This document shows, in pieces, positions 41,317 to 50,690 of a stretch of DNA of 64,000 nucleotides. Origin of the DNA: Pseudonocardia abyssalis. GTDB lineage: Bacteria > Actinomycetota > Actinomycetes > Mycobacteriales > Pseudonocardiaceae. The position numbers were made by a program, and so were the translations under genes. The notes under the pieces were generated by a model. That model made no database searches. It saw only the letters and a program-made list of their open reading frames with translations, and was not told the origin of the DNA. Positions within the stretch are counted from its first letter, which is position 1; every line of letters begins with the position of its first letter. Location of the stretch: assembly GCF_019263705.2 (NCBI RefSeq), contig NZ_JADQDK010000001.1:3534001-3598000 (forward strand), read 5' to 3'.

Positions 41317-42576
41317 GTGACCACGCCCTGGACCGCCCCCGTCGCCACCGGCCCCGTCCGCGGACGGGTGTCGGTGCCCGGCTCCAAGTCGGTGACGAAC
41401 CGCGCGCTGCTGCTCGCCGCGCTGTCCGGCGGACCGGCCTCGGTGTCCGGCGCCCCCGCCACCCGCGACACGGCACTGATGGTCGGGGCACTGCGGTCGC
41501 TCGGTGTGCCCGTCACCGTCGACGGCGAGCACGTCACGATCGGCGCCCACGACGGGCTGCGCGGCGGCGGGTCCGTCGACTGCGGCCTCGCCGGGACGGT
41601 CATGCGGTTCGTCCCGCCCGCCGCGGCACTCGCCGACGGCCCGGTGGCCTTCGACGGCGACCCGCGCGCCCGGGAGCGCCCGATGGGCACCGTGCTCGAC
41701 GCGCTGCGGGCGCTGGGCGCCGAGATCGACGGCGACGGTCTGCCGTTCACGCTGCGCGGCACCGGGTCGCTGACCGGCGGCGACGTCGTCATCGACGCGT
41801 CGGCGTCGAGCCAGTTCGTGTCGGGGCTGCTGCTGTCGGCCGCCCGCTACGACAAGGGCGTCACCGTGCACCACGACGGCAAGCCGGTGCCGTCGCTGCC
41901 GCACATCGACATGACGGTGGCGATGCTGCGCACCGCCCGCGTGCACGTCGACGACTCCGAGCCCAACACCTGGCACGTCGCCCCCGGCCCGATCGCCGCG
42001 CGCGACTGGGCGGTCGAGCCCGACCTGTCCAACGCCTCGGTGTTCCTCGCCGCCGCGGCCCTGACCGCCGGCTCGGTCACCGTCGCGGGCTGGCCCGAGG
42101 GGTCCACACAGCCGGGTGCGGAGATCCTGTCGGTGCTCGCGCAGGCGGGCTGCACGGTCGAGCCCGGGCCGGACGGCATGACGGTGCACGGACCCGACGC
42201 CCTGCTCGGCGTCGACGTCGACCTGCACGACGCGAGCGAGCTGACCCCCACCGTCGCCGCGCTCGCCGCACTCGCCACCACGCCGTCGCGGATCCGGGGC
42301 GTCGCGCACATCCGGGGGCACGAGACCGACCGGATCGCCGCGCTCGCACACGAGATCAGCGCGGTCGGCGGCGACGTCACCGAGACCGACGACGGCCTGG
42401 AGATCCGTCCGGCCCGCCTGCACGGCGCCGCGTGGGGCGCCTACGCCGACCACCGGATGGCCACCGCGGGTGCGCTGGTCGGGCTGGTGGTGCCCGGCGT
42501 CGAGATCGACGACATCGGGTGCACGGACAAGACGATCCCCGACTTCCCCGATCGCTGGACGGCGCTGCTCGGGTGA
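41317..42576 (+). CDS. aroA: EPSP synthase AroA
   Basis: A 419-residue 3-phosphoshikimate 1-carboxyvinyltransferase, step six of the shikimate pathway. Motifs: [16 protein letters not shown] (near residue 22), [12 protein letters not shown] (phosphate site), the SQFVSGLLL region, [11 protein letters not shown] and the C-terminal [14 protein letters not shown] at 41317 gives the usual MTTPW start of actinobacterial AroA; an upstream ATG at 41299 is in frame. Four bases separate its stop from rsgA, so they form an operon as in M. tuberculosis. Confidence 0.97.
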   Translation: MTTPWTAPVATGPVRGRVSVPGSKSVTNRALLLAALSGGPASVSGAPATRDTALMVGALRSLGVPVTVDGEHVTIGAHDGLRGGGSVDCGLAGTVMRFVPPAAALADGPVAFDGDPRARERPMGTVLDALRALGAEIDGDGLPFTLRGTGSLTGGDVVIDASASSQFVSGLLLSAARYDKGVTVHHDGKPVPSLPHIDMTVAMLRTARVHVDDSEPNTWHVAPGPIAARDWAVEPDLSNASVFLAAAALTAGSVTVAGWPEGSTQPGAEILSVLAQAGCTVEPGPDGMTVHGPDALLGVDVDLHDASELTPTVAALAALATTPSRIRGVAHIRGHETDRIAALAHEISAVGGDVTETDDGLEIRPARLHGAAWGAYADHRMATAGALVGLVVPGVEIDDIGCTDKTIPDFPDRWTALLG

Positions 42577-42580
42577 CGGC

Positions 42581-43585
42581 ATGAGCAAGCGGGAGTACGA
42601 CGAGTCCGACGTCCGGATCCGCCCCGGGCGCCGGGGGTCGCGACCGCGCACCAAGCAGCGCCCCGACCACGCCGACGCCGCGGAGGGCATGGTCACCACC
42701 GTCGACCGCGGGCGGTGGACCTGCGCACCCGACGGCGACAGCACCCGCCCCCCGGTCACCGCGATGCGTGCGCGGGAGCTGGGCCGCACCCCGATCGTCG
42801 TCGGGGACCGGGTGGGGCTGGTCGGCGACCTGTCCGGCGACGTCGACACGCTCGCCCGGATCGTCCGCGTCGAGAAGCGCTCCACCGTCCTGCGGCGCAC
42901 GGCCGAGGACGACGACCCGTTCGAGCGGGTGGTCGTGGCCAACGCCGAGCAGCTCGTCATCGTCACCGCGGTGGCCGATCCGGTGCCGCGCACGGGTTTC
43001 GTCGACCGCTGCCTCGTCGCCGCCTACGCCGGTGGCCTGCGTCCGGTGCTGTGCCTGACCAAGGCCGATCTCGCCGACGCCGAGCCGTTCGCGCAGGCCT
43101 ACCGGGAGCTCGACTTCCCCGTCGTCGTGACGCGGCGCGACCAGCCGCCGACCGAGCTCGCCGCGCTGCTCGCGGGGAAGGTGTCCGCGCTCGTCGGGCA
43201 CTCCGGCGTGGGCAAGTCGACGCTGGTCAACGCACTGCTGCCGGGCGTCGACCGGGCCGTGGGCGTCGTGTCGTCGGTCGGGAAGGGCCGACACACGACC
43301 GTCGCCGCGCTGGCCTTGCCGCTGCCGCGCACCCCCGACGGGCGCGACGGCTGGGTCGTCGACACTCCGGGCGTCCGGTCGTTCGGGCTGGCCCACGTCA
43401 CCGCCGACGACGTGCCCGCCGCGTTCGAGGACCTGGCGACGGCGATCGAGGACTGCCCCCGCGGCTGCGGGCACCTCGGCCCGCCCGCCGATCCCGAGTG
43501 CGCCCTCGACGCCCGGGTGGAGCAGGGGTTGCTGCGCCCCGGCCGGTTGGCCGCGCTGCGGCGGGTGCTCGTCGCGCTCCGGTGA
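42581..43585 (+). CDS. rsgA: Ribosome small-subunit GTPase RsgA
   Basis: A 334-residue circularly permuted GTPase. An OB-fold region (residues 30-90) precedes the G-domain: G4 CLTKADL, then the G1 loop GHSGVGKSTLVNALLP (about residue 205) and G3 DTPGVRSFG (about 262), in the order typical of the family. The zinc motif is CPRGCGHLGPPADPEC (C-x3-C...H...C). It helps late 30S maturation. ATG four bases after the aroA stop. Confidence 0.95.
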   Translation: MSKREYDESDVRIRPGRRGSRPRTKQRPDHADAAEGMVTTVDRGRWTCAPDGDSTRPPVTAMRARELGRTPIVVGDRVGLVGDLSGDVDTLARIVRVEKRSTVLRRTAEDDDPFERVVVANAEQLVIVTAVADPVPRTGFVDRCLVAAYAGGLRPVLCLTKADLADAEPFAQAYRELDFPVVVTRRDQPPTELAALLAGKVSALVGHSGVGKSTLVNALLPGVDRAVGVVSSVGKGRHTTVAALALPLPRTPDGRDGWVVDTPGVRSFGLAHVTADDVPAAFEDLATAIEDCPRGCGHLGPPADPECALDARVEQGLLRPGRLAALRRVLVALR

Positions 43586-43624
43586 CCGACCGATACGGTT
43601 CCTCGACCCCCGACCGGAGGTGCC

Positions 43625-44431
43625 GTGGTGGCTTCGTGGATCCCCCGCCTGCTCGCGTTGCTGCTCGTGGCAGGCGCGCTCGCCGGCTGCAGCGGTTCGG
43701 ACCCCGCCCCGGCGGCCCTGCCCCGCTACTACGACATCAACGAGCTGATCGCGGCCGTGTCGGCGCAGCAGCGGGTCGACCGCACGGCGCGGTTCAGCCT
43801 GCGCGGTGAGCTCGTCGGCGCCGACGACGCCCGGCTGCGCTTCACCGGGGCAGGCGAGATCCGGATCAGCGACGCCGACCTGGATCTGGCGTTCACGCAG
43901 GTCGTCACGCAACCGGGGGCCGACCCCCAGGTGACCGGGTTCGTCGTCCTCCCCGACGCCGTCTACCTACGGATGCCCGCCACCAGCGGCGACGACCGGC
44001 CGTGGGTCCGGGTCGACCCGGCCAGCTCCGACCCGGGGGCACAGCAGCTGATCGCGCAGGCCGACCAGCTCACCGAGCGGGCCGACCTCACCGTCACCCT
44101 GGCCCGCTACGCCGACGCCACCCTGATCAGCGACGCCGCCGACGACGTCATCGGCGGGGATCCCGCGGTGCGCTACACGATCGTCACCGACCTCGCGCGG
44201 GCCGCCGAGACCACCGCCGACCCCGCGCTGAAGGCGCAGCTCGAGCAGCAGGTGCGGGGCGGGCTGACGCGCATCACCTCGACGCTGTGGGTCGACGGCG
44301 CGCACCGCCCGCTGCGCAGCGCGGCCCGCCAGGAGCTGCCCGGCATCGGCACGCTGGCGATCACGAGCAGCTACCGCGACTGGGGCCAGGCCGCGACGAT
44401 CGCCCCGCCGCCGCAGACCCAGGTCCGGTAG
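43625..44431 (+). CDS. LppX/LprG-type lipoprotein
   Basis: The 268-residue precursor has a signal peptide with lipobox LVAGALAGC; the Cys would be lipid-modified. The mature domain is beta-rich (TARFSLRGELVGADDARLRF then TGAGEIRISDADLDLAFTQV, and RPWVRVDPASSDPGAQQLI), like LprG/LppX proteins that move triacylated lipids or glycolipids across the periplasm. GGAGG sits before tandem GTG codons at 43625 and 43628; either is possible. The end overlaps the convergent phosphotransferase pseudogene. Confidence 0.85.
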   Translation: MVASWIPRLLALLLVAGALAGCSGSDPAPAALPRYYDINELIAAVSAQQRVDRTARFSLRGELVGADDARLRFTGAGEIRISDADLDLAFTQVVTQPGADPQVTGFVVLPDAVYLRMPATSGDDRPWVRVDPASSDPGAQQLIAQADQLTERADLTVTLARYADATLISDAADDVIGGDPAVRYTIVTDLARAAETTADPALKAQLEQQVRGGLTRITSTLWVDGAHRPLRSAARQELPGIGTLAITSSYRDWGQAATIAPPPQTQVR

Positions 44432-45237
44432 CCACCCGGGCGAGCACCTGCGCGATCCGCGCCTGCGCCGCCGCGGCGTAGGTGTCCGGGCGCGCCAGCA
44501 CCATCACGGCCGGCCACGCGGCGGCCTCCACGTCGCGGGCGGCGGCGAACGGCCCCAGCGACGCCGGGTCCACCACCCGCCCGGTGACGCTCGCGTACCC
44601 GGCGAGGACCCCGTCGCAGCCGCCCGCGACCGCGAGGTCCCACTCGGGCGGGCCCGTGCAGGTCTCCTCCAGGTCGACCCAGAACCAGCCGTCGTCGTCG
44701 CGGCGGAGGTTGCCCGGGTGGGCGTCGCCGAGCAGCGCGACCGGGGCCGAGCCCCGCAGCTCCGCGAGCACCGCCCGGTGGCGCTCCCGCAGCGCCGCGA
44801 TCTCGGTGGCGGGGCGTGCGCCCGACTCCTCCAGGACGTCGAGGGCGTCGGTGACCTGCGTCGTCGCCGGGGTGAGCCAGGGCAGGCCCGGCACGCCGTC
44901 GAGGGCCCGGTGCAGCGCGCCGAGGGACGCGCCGACGACGAACGGGTCCGCCCGGCCCGGCCGCACCTCGCGGAACTCCCACGACGTCATCGCGAACCCG
45001 TCGACGTCGTGCGGGCCGGCGTGCGCCGCCGGGGCCACGACCGGGCCGCCCCGGGCGTGCGCGCCACGCCGCGGGGTCCTTCCGCGCCGTCGCGGCCAGG
45101 GTGGCGACGCGGGCCAGCACCGGGGCGGGGGCGAGGTGCACGAGCGGGTTGCCGCGGTCGGACTCCACCCGCAGGTCGTCGGCGGGCAGCCCGAGCCGGA
45201 CGGCGAGCCGGGCGACGGCGGTGAGGGCACTGTCCAC
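44361..45237 (-). pseudogene. Frameshifted phosphotransferase (aminoglycoside phosphotransferase-like)
   Basis: The N-terminal part (VDSALTAVARLAVRLGLPAD then RVATLAATARKDPAAWRA) is in one frame and the rest (GGPVVAPAAHAGPHDVDGFA, LLGDAHPGNLRRDD with the catalytic HPGN, WVDLEETCTGPPEWDLAVAG) in another. The join lies near 45055-45065; relative to close family members about ten codons plus one base are missing. A true single-base sequencing error cannot be excluded. The GTG at 45237 is the family start. The 3' end runs 71 bases into the LppX-like gene on the other strand. Confidence 0.75.
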
Positions 45238-45316
45238 ACCCCCACAGTCCCCGGTCCCCCCACCGGGGTCGACCGGATTCCGCCGCCGGCGGGCCGCCGA
45301 CCCGCCCGGACGGGGA

Positions 45317-45374
45317 CAGCGACTCGCGGGCGGGGAAACAGCGACTCGCGGGCCGGGAAACAGCGACTCGCGGG
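45317..45374. repeat. 22-bp tandem repeat array, three copies
   Basis: The same 14-mer core as at 13103-13182, CAGCGACTCGCGGG, begins at 45317, 45339 and 45361 with 8-base intervals cggggaaa and ccgggaaa. The array lies in the divergent gap between the phosphotransferase pseudogene and the photolyase-like gene. Confidence 0.95.
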
Positions 45375-45432
45375 GTGGGGGCGGGGTGGGTGTCGGCGCG
45401 CGGTGGGTGGCCGGCGGCACGAGACTGGGACC

Positions 45433-46641
45433 GTGCTGCTCCCCGCGCCCACCCCGGGCACCGCCGTGGACTGGGTCCGCGACCACCTCGCCGACCTGTG
45501 CTGCGACGAGCCCGCCGCGTCCCCCGCGTTCCGCGGCGGGCAGGTGGCCGCCGACACGGCCCTCGCCGGGCTCGACCTCACCGGCTACGCCGCCCGCCGC
45601 AACGAGGTTCTGCCCGTCGGGCGCCGCGGCGCGACGAAGCTGTCGCCGTGGATCCGGCACGGCCTGATCGACCTGCCGACGGCCTGGTCGGCCGCCGCCG
45701 ACGCCCCGCCGCGGGACCGCACGAAGTTCCGCGACGAGCTGGCCTGGCAGGAGTACGCCCGGCACCTCTACGCGCGGGTGGGCCGTCGCAACGCCACCGC
45801 TCTCCGCGCCGCCCCGCCGCGACCCGCCCGGTCATGGGACGAGCCGTGGCCCGCGGAGATGAACTGCGTGTCGAGCTGCGTCACCGAGCTGGAGACCGAC
45901 GGCTGGCTGGTCAACCAGACCCGGATGTGGCTGTCCTCGCAGTGGACCGTGCGCGCCGGGGCCGAGTGGACCGAGGGTGAGGACCGCTTCTTCACCCACC
46001 TGCTCGACGGCTCCCGCGCGGCGAACCGGCTGGGCTGGCAGTGGAGCATCGGTGCGGGCACCGGGAAGCCCTACGGCTTCTCGCGCTGGCAGGTGCAGAA
46101 GCGGGCCCCGCAGCTGTGCCGCGACTGCGCGCTGAGCGACGCGTGCCCGATCCAGGACTGGCCGCCGGACGCCCCCGCCGACCGGGTCGACCCCGACCCG
46201 CGGCTGCGCGCCGACCCCGATCCCGAGGCGACCGGCGGCCCCCGGGAACCCGACGGCGACGGCGAGCCCGACGCCGTGTGGCTCACCGCGGAGTCCCTCG
46301 GCGACGCCGACCCCGCCCTGGCCGCCCACCCCGACGTCCCCGCGGTCTTCGTGTTCGACGAGCCGCTGCTCGCGCGGCTGCGCCTGTCGGGCAAGCGGCT
46401 GGTGTTCCTGGCCGAGACCCTCGCCGACCTCGGGACGCGCCGGCCGGTGCAGGTGCACCGCGGCGTCGTCGCCGACGAGCTCGCCGGGCGCGCGGTCGCC
46501 GTCACGCACGCCCCGGTGCCCGGGTTCGCCGCGCGGGCCGCGGCGGTCGCCCCGGTGCGCGTGCACCCCTGGCCGTGGCTGTTCCGCCCGCACGCCGGGC
46601 CGGTGACGTCCTACAGCGCGTGGCGGAAGAAGGCCCGCTGA
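45433..46641 (+). CDS. Circularly permuted photolyase/cryptochrome-like protein with four-cysteine cluster
   Basis: In this 402-residue protein the FAD-binding domain comes first and the antenna (Rossmann) domain second. FAD domain: RRGATKLSPWIRHGL (residues 64-78), ELAWQEYARHLY, ETDGWLVNQTRMWLSSQW, LLDGSRAANRLGWQWSIG. Antenna domain (about 281-402): VWLTAESLGD, DVPAVFVFDEPLLARL, LSGKRLVFLAETLADL, ending GPVTSYSAWRKKAR, which in normal photolyases leads into the FAD domain. Cysteines C145 (MNC), C229, C232 (CRDC) and C238 (DACP) align in order with the [4Fe-4S] ligands of bacterial iron-sulfur photolyases. Probable light-dependent DNA repair or photoreception; unproven. GTG start, GGGA upstream. 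Confidence 0.8.
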   Translation: MLLPAPTPGTAVDWVRDHLADLCCDEPAASPAFRGGQVAADTALAGLDLTGYAARRNEVLPVGRRGATKLSPWIRHGLIDLPTAWSAAADAPPRDRTKFRDELAWQEYARHLYARVGRRNATALRAAPPRPARSWDEPWPAEMNCVSSCVTELETDGWLVNQTRMWLSSQWTVRAGAEWTEGEDRFFTHLLDGSRAANRLGWQWSIGAGTGKPYGFSRWQVQKRAPQLCRDCALSDACPIQDWPPDAPADRVDPDPRLRADPDPEATGGPREPDGDGEPDAVWLTAESLGDADPALAAHPDVPAVFVFDEPLLARLRLSGKRLVFLAETLADLGTRRPVQVHRGVVADELAGRAVAVTHAPVPGFAARAAAVAPVRVHPWPWLFRPHAGPVTSYSAWRKKAR

Positions 46642-47145
46642 CTACCCGAGCTCCACCAGGAACGCGATCTCGGACGGGTCGTACCAGGCCAGCTCGTGGT
46701 CCTCGGCCTCGCCGATGAGGAACTCGGCGTCGAGGTCGCCCATGTCTGCGGCGTCGACCGCACCCGCGGCCTGTCGCACCGCGTACTCGGCCTCCTCGGT
46801 GTCGACGTGCACCGCGGCGATCGCCGACATCGGCACGCCGCCGGAGATCCGCACGGCACCGTCGTCGAGGTCGGGGCGCAGGGTGGCCTCGACGTCGGCC
46901 GCCACCACGACCCGCCGGGCGGGCACGTCGTCCTCGCCGAGCCCGAACTCGACGCCGAGCAGCCGCAGCGACGCGCGCGCGGCCTCGGCCATCGCGGCGT
47001 ACTCCAGCTCCTCCTCGTCGCCCGCGGTGTAGCTCTCCCGCAGCTTCGGGGTGAGCGCGAACGCCGTACCGCCCATCGGGTCGAGCCGGCCGTTCTTCAC
47101 CATCCGGGCCAGGATCGGCCAGGTCGCCGGGATGTACACCCTCAT
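46642..47145 (-). CDS. DUF6912-type protein
   Basis: A 167-residue cytoplasmic protein starting MRVYIPATWPILARMVKNGR with RLDPMGGTAFALTPKLRESY, a pattern found in uncharacterised DUF6912 proteins that accompany the WS/DGAT gene in actinomycetes. The C-terminal half is acidic and ends LAWYDPSEIAFLVELG. ATG overlaps the WS/DGAT stop by four bases, so it is translationally coupled to it. Function unknown; a role linked to lipid metabolism follows only from position. Confidence 0.85.
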   Translation of the reverse strand: MRVYIPATWPILARMVKNGRLDPMGGTAFALTPKLRESYTAGDEEELEYAAMAEAARASLRLLGVEFGLGEDDVPARRVVVAADVEATLRPDLDDGAVRISGGVPMSAIAAVHVDTEEAEYAVRQAAGAVDAADMGDLDAEFLIGEAEDHELAWYDPSEIAFLVELG

Positions 47146-48593
47146 GTCACGGTCCCCACCAGCTCGTCGAGTGCCTCGTCGACGAGGCCGGCCAGCACCT
47201 CGACGTCGGGCATGGCGTCGCGGTCGCCGTTGAAGCCGTAGTAGACACCACCGTCGTAGGAGGTCAGCCCGATGGCCAGGGCCTGGCCCTTCGCGAGCGG
47301 CACGACCGGGAACATCTCCAGCATCCGGGCCCCCGCCGCGTAGAGCGGGAACTGCGGGCCGGGGACGTTCGTGACGACCAGGTTGAAGATCCGTTTCGAC
47401 ATCCCGCTCGCCGCCCGCGCTCCGAGCGCGTGCAGCGTGGGCGGGGCGAAGCCGCCGATCCGGACGAGGGTGTCGGCCCCCACCGAGTGCGCCGACGCGG
47501 TGTGCTCGCGCATCGCGTGCGTGACGTGGTGCAGCCGCACGACCGGGCTCGGCTCCCCCACCGGGAGGTCGACGATGAACGACGACACCCGGTTGCCGAG
47601 CGAGCCCGCCGTCGCGGTGCTGGGGACGTCGGCCTCGCCGCGCACCGACAGCGGCACCATCGCCCGCACCGACGACCCCGACGTGACGGGCTCGCCGCGG
47701 GAGAGCAGCCAGTCGCGCAGCGCGCCCGCGACCACGCTGAGCACCACGTCGTTGACGGTGCAGCCGTGGGCCGCGCGGACGCGCCGGTAGTCCTCCAGCT
47801 CGGTGCGCGCGATCGCGAACCGGCGCTGCGTGGAGATGTCGACGTTGAGCGGGGTGCCCGGGGCGCGCCTGCTCGCCGCGCGCGCCATGGAGAACAGCTG
47901 CGCGAACCCGCCCGCGACCTTCCCGACCGTGGCCACCGCGTCCCCCGCTGCCGCGACGACGTTCTCCACGACCAGACCGGGCCGGGCCACGGCCTCCGCG
48001 ACCGCCCCCAGCACCAGGTCGACGTCGGTGGGCTCCGGTCGCGGCATCCACAGCTCCGGGTGCGTGCCGGGGCCCCGCGCCCCACCGCGGCCGTTCGGCG
48101 CCGCCGCGTCCTCCTCGGGAGTGGAGATGTCCAGGATGACCTGGCCGATGTCGATCGCGCTGATGCCGTCGACCATGGCCTGGTGGGTCTTGGTCAGGAT
48201 CGCCGACCGGCCCCGCTCCAGCCCCTCGACCAGGTACATCTCCCACAGCGGGCGCGTCGGGTCCAGCGGTCGCGACATCAGCCGCGCCACGAGCTCCGTC
48301 AGCTGGTCGTCGGATCCCGGCTTGGGCAGCGCGGAGCGGCGGACGTGGTAGGCCACGTCGAAGTCGACGTCGTCGACCCAGACCGGGCGGGCCAGGTTGG
48401 CCGGCACGTGCCGCACCTTCTGCCGGTAGCGGGGCACGAGGGCGATCCGCTGCTCGATGAGCCCGACGAGGGTGTCGTAGTCGAAACCCGACGGGGGCCG
48501 CTCGAAGATCGAGACGGCTCCGACGTGCATCGGCGTGGTCGGCTGCTCGAGGTAGAGGAACGAGGCGTCGAGGGGCGAGAGCCGGGGCGGCAT
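47142..48593 (-). CDS. WS/DGAT-family acyltransferase with variant active-site motif
   Basis: A 483-residue wax ester synthase/diacylglycerol acyltransferase. The N-terminal domain has LSPLDASFLYLEQPTTPMHV and PLWEMYLVEGLERGRSAILT. The catalytic HHxxxDG motif reads HQAMVDG here: the first His remains and the second, the general base, is Gln. The C-terminal domain has LVVTNVPGPQFPLYAAGARM and YDGGVYYGFNGDRDA. Such enzymes make triacylglycerol or wax esters at the membrane. The replacement may lower or change activity. Starts at ATG near the divergent methyltransferase. Confidence 0.93.
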   Translation of the reverse strand: MPPRLSPLDASFLYLEQPTTPMHVGAVSIFERPPSGFDYDTLVGLIEQRIALVPRYRQKVRHVPANLARPVWVDDVDFDVAYHVRRSALPKPGSDDQLTELVARLMSRPLDPTRPLWEMYLVEGLERGRSAILTKTHQAMVDGISAIDIGQVILDISTPEEDAAAPNGRGGARGPGTHPELWMPRPEPTDVDLVLGAVAEAVARPGLVVENVVAAAGDAVATVGKVAGGFAQLFSMARAASRRAPGTPLNVDISTQRRFAIARTELEDYRRVRAAHGCTVNDVVLSVVAGALRDWLLSRGEPVTSGSSVRAMVPLSVRGEADVPSTATAGSLGNRVSSFIVDLPVGEPSPVVRLHHVTHAMREHTASAHSVGADTLVRIGGFAPPTLHALGARAASGMSKRIFNLVVTNVPGPQFPLYAAGARMLEMFPVVPLAKGQALAIGLTSYDGGVYYGFNGDRDAMPDVEVLAGLVDEALDELVGTVT

Positions 48594-48616
48594 GGGGTCG
48601 ATCCTAGGCTGCACGC

Positions 48617-49372
48617 GTGCCGGACCCCCGATCGCCGAAGGACACGTTCATCACCGTGTACGGGCGCAAGCCCGTCCAGGAGGCATTGGACGACCCCGAC
48701 CTGCGGGTCGACAAGGTGATCGTCGCCGACGGGCTGCGCGGCGAGCCGGTGCGCACGATCCTCGACGCCGCCCGGTCCCGCGGGGTACAGGTGCAGCGCG
48801 CGTCCGCCCACCGCGTCAAGGTCCTCGCCGGCAACGGGCGCCACGACCAGGGCGTGCTCGCCGACGTCGTCGCGCCGCGGATGGCGCCGGTCGGCGAGTT
48901 CCTCGACGAACTCGGCCCCGACGCGCCCGCCGCCGTCCTGGTGCTCGACCGCGTCACGAACCCCTCGAACGTCGGCATGATCCTGCGCAGCGCCACCGCC
49001 GCCGGGCTCGACGGCGTGCTGCTCCCCCGCCGCGGCGTCCCCGCGATCGACCCGCTGGTCGTCAAGGCGTCGGCGGGGGTGGCGTTCCGGGCGCCGGTGC
49101 TGCGGTCGGGCACCGTCGAGGAGGGCTGCGCGGCCCTGCGCGAGGCCGGGTTCACCCTGTACGGCCTCGACGCGGGCGGGTCGTCGCTGCTCGACGCCGC
49201 GCTGCCCGAGCGCGTCGTGCTGGTGCTGGGCAACGAGACCGACGGGCTGTCGGAGACCGTGCGCCCGTACCTCGACGGCGTCCTCGCCATCCCCATGCAC
49301 GGCGGCGTGGAGTCGCTCGGCGTCGCCAGCGCCGGCGCGGTGGCGTCGTTCGAGCTGGCCCGACGGCGATAG
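48617..49372 (+). CDS. SpoU/TrmH-family RNA methyltransferase
   Basis: The 251-residue enzyme has a small N-terminal substrate domain (TFITVYGRKPVQEALDDPDL) and a SPOUT catalytic domain with the trefoil knot: LDRVTNPSNVGMILRSATAA (motif 1), LVLGNETDGLSETV (motif 2) and HGGVESLGVASAGAVAS (motif 3). It transfers methyl from S-adenosylmethionine to a 2'-OH or N1 of rRNA or tRNA. GTG start. It faces away from the WS/DGAT gene with about 23 bases between. Confidence 0.94.
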   Translation: MPDPRSPKDTFITVYGRKPVQEALDDPDLRVDKVIVADGLRGEPVRTILDAARSRGVQVQRASAHRVKVLAGNGRHDQGVLADVVAPRMAPVGEFLDELGPDAPAAVLVLDRVTNPSNVGMILRSATAAGLDGVLLPRRGVPAIDPLVVKASAGVAFRAPVLRSGTVEEGCAALREAGFTLYGLDAGGSSLLDAALPERVVLVLGNETDGLSETVRPYLDGVLAIPMHGGVESLGVASAGAVASFELARRR

Positions 49373-49426
49373 CCGGGCGCGGTGCGCGATACCGCGGCGG
49401 GCGACGCGGCGACCTACCCTGGGGAC

Positions 49427-50647
49427 ATGGTCCAGCGCCGGTTCCCCCGCCCGTCCGAGCTCGCCCCGCTGCTGCGGCCGGCGCCGATCCAGTGGAACGG
49501 CACCGATCGCCGGCTCAGCGGGGCGGCGAGCATCGCCGACCTGCGGCGTATCGCGAAGCGTCGCACCCCGCGGGCGGTGTTCGACTACACCGACGGCGCC
49601 GCCGACGGCGAGCTGTCGCTCAACCGGGCCCGCGAGGCGTTCAACCGGGTCGAGTTCACGCCCACGGTGCTGCGCGACGTCTCCGCGGTCGACCTGGGCC
49701 GCGACGTCCTCGGGCAGCGCTCGGCCCTGCCGTTCGCGTTCGGGCCCACCGGGTTCACACGGATGATGAACCACGAGGGCGAGCGGGCCGTCGCGGCCGT
49801 CGCGGAGCGGGTCGGCATCCCGTACGCGCTGTCGACGATGGGCACGACGACCATCGAGGACGTCGCCGCGGCCGCACCCGGGGCCCGCAAGTGGTTCCAG
49901 CTCTACCTGTGGCGCGACCGCTCGGTGGCGAAGGACCTCGTGCAGCGCGCCGCCGACTCCGGTTACGACACCCTCATGCTCACCGTCGACACGCCCGTCG
50001 GCGGGGCCCGGCTGCGCGACGTCCACAACGGGCTGACGATTCCGCCCGCACTGTCGCTCAGGACGTTCGTCGACGGGGCGATGCACCCGAACTGGTGGGT
50101 CAACCTGCTCACCACCGACCCCCTGACGTTCGCCAGCCTGGAGTCGACGGACGGCACCGTCGCCGAGCTCATCAACCGCGTGTTCGACCCGGCCCTCACG
50201 ATGGACGACGTCGACTGGCTGCGCGGCACCTGGCCCGGCAAGCTCGTGATCAAGGGCATCCAGAACGTCGACGACGCCCGTCGTGTGGTCGACGCCGGTG
50301 CCGACGCGGTACTGCTGTCCAACCACGGCGGCCGCCAGCTCGACCGGGCGCCGGTGCCGCTGGAGCTCGTGCCGCCCGTCGTCGACGCGGTGGGCGACCG
50401 TGCCGAGGTGTGGGTCGACACGGGCATCACGCACGGAGCCGACATCGTGGCCGCGATCGCCTTCGGCGCGCAGACGGCACTGATCGGGCGGGCCTACCTC
50501 TACGGCCTGATGGCGGGGGGGCAGCGCGGCGTCGAGAAGGCGGTGGAGATCCTGACGGGCGAGATCACGCGGACCCTGCAGCTCATGGGGGTCAACAGCG
50601 TCGACGAACTCCGACCGTCACACGTTCGTCTACGCCCGATCGGGTGA
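49427..50647 (+). CDS. FMN-dependent alpha-hydroxy-acid oxidase/L-lactate dehydrogenase
   Basis: A 406-residue TIM-barrel flavoprotein. Key segments: [20 protein letters not shown] (N-terminal), [51 protein letters not shown] (FMN lysine), [20 protein letters not shown] (catalytic histidine NHGGR), and [20 protein letters not shown]. Family members oxidise L-lactate, glycolate or larger hydroxy acids; some take part in mycofactocin redox. ATG with GGGGACATGG context. It is followed by a short Rv0909-type gene. Confidence 0.93.
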   Translation: MVQRRFPRPSELAPLLRPAPIQWNGTDRRLSGAASIADLRRIAKRRTPRAVFDYTDGAADGELSLNRAREAFNRVEFTPTVLRDVSAVDLGRDVLGQRSALPFAFGPTGFTRMMNHEGERAVAAVAERVGIPYALSTMGTTTIEDVAAAAPGARKWFQLYLWRDRSVAKDLVQRAADSGYDTLMLTVDTPVGGARLRDVHNGLTIPPALSLRTFVDGAMHPNWWVNLLTTDPLTFASLESTDGTVAELINRVFDPALTMDDVDWLRGTWPGKLVIKGIQNVDDARRVVDAGADAVLLSNHGGRQLDRAPVPLELVPPVVDAVGDRAEVWVDTGITHGADIVAAIAFGAQTALIGRAYLYGLMAGGQRGVEKAVEILTGEITRTLQLMGVNSVDELRPSHVRLRPIG

Positions 50648-50690
50648 ACGCCGGCGTGCATTCGACGGCGATCCACGCCAAGGTGCGGGT

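Noticed and set aside
45433..45700. Start of the photolyase-like gene further upstream in the open frame from 44482
   Set aside because: The upstream extension runs through the 22-bp array and antisense DNA of the phosphotransferase remnant; GTG 45433 begins typical FAD-domain sequence.
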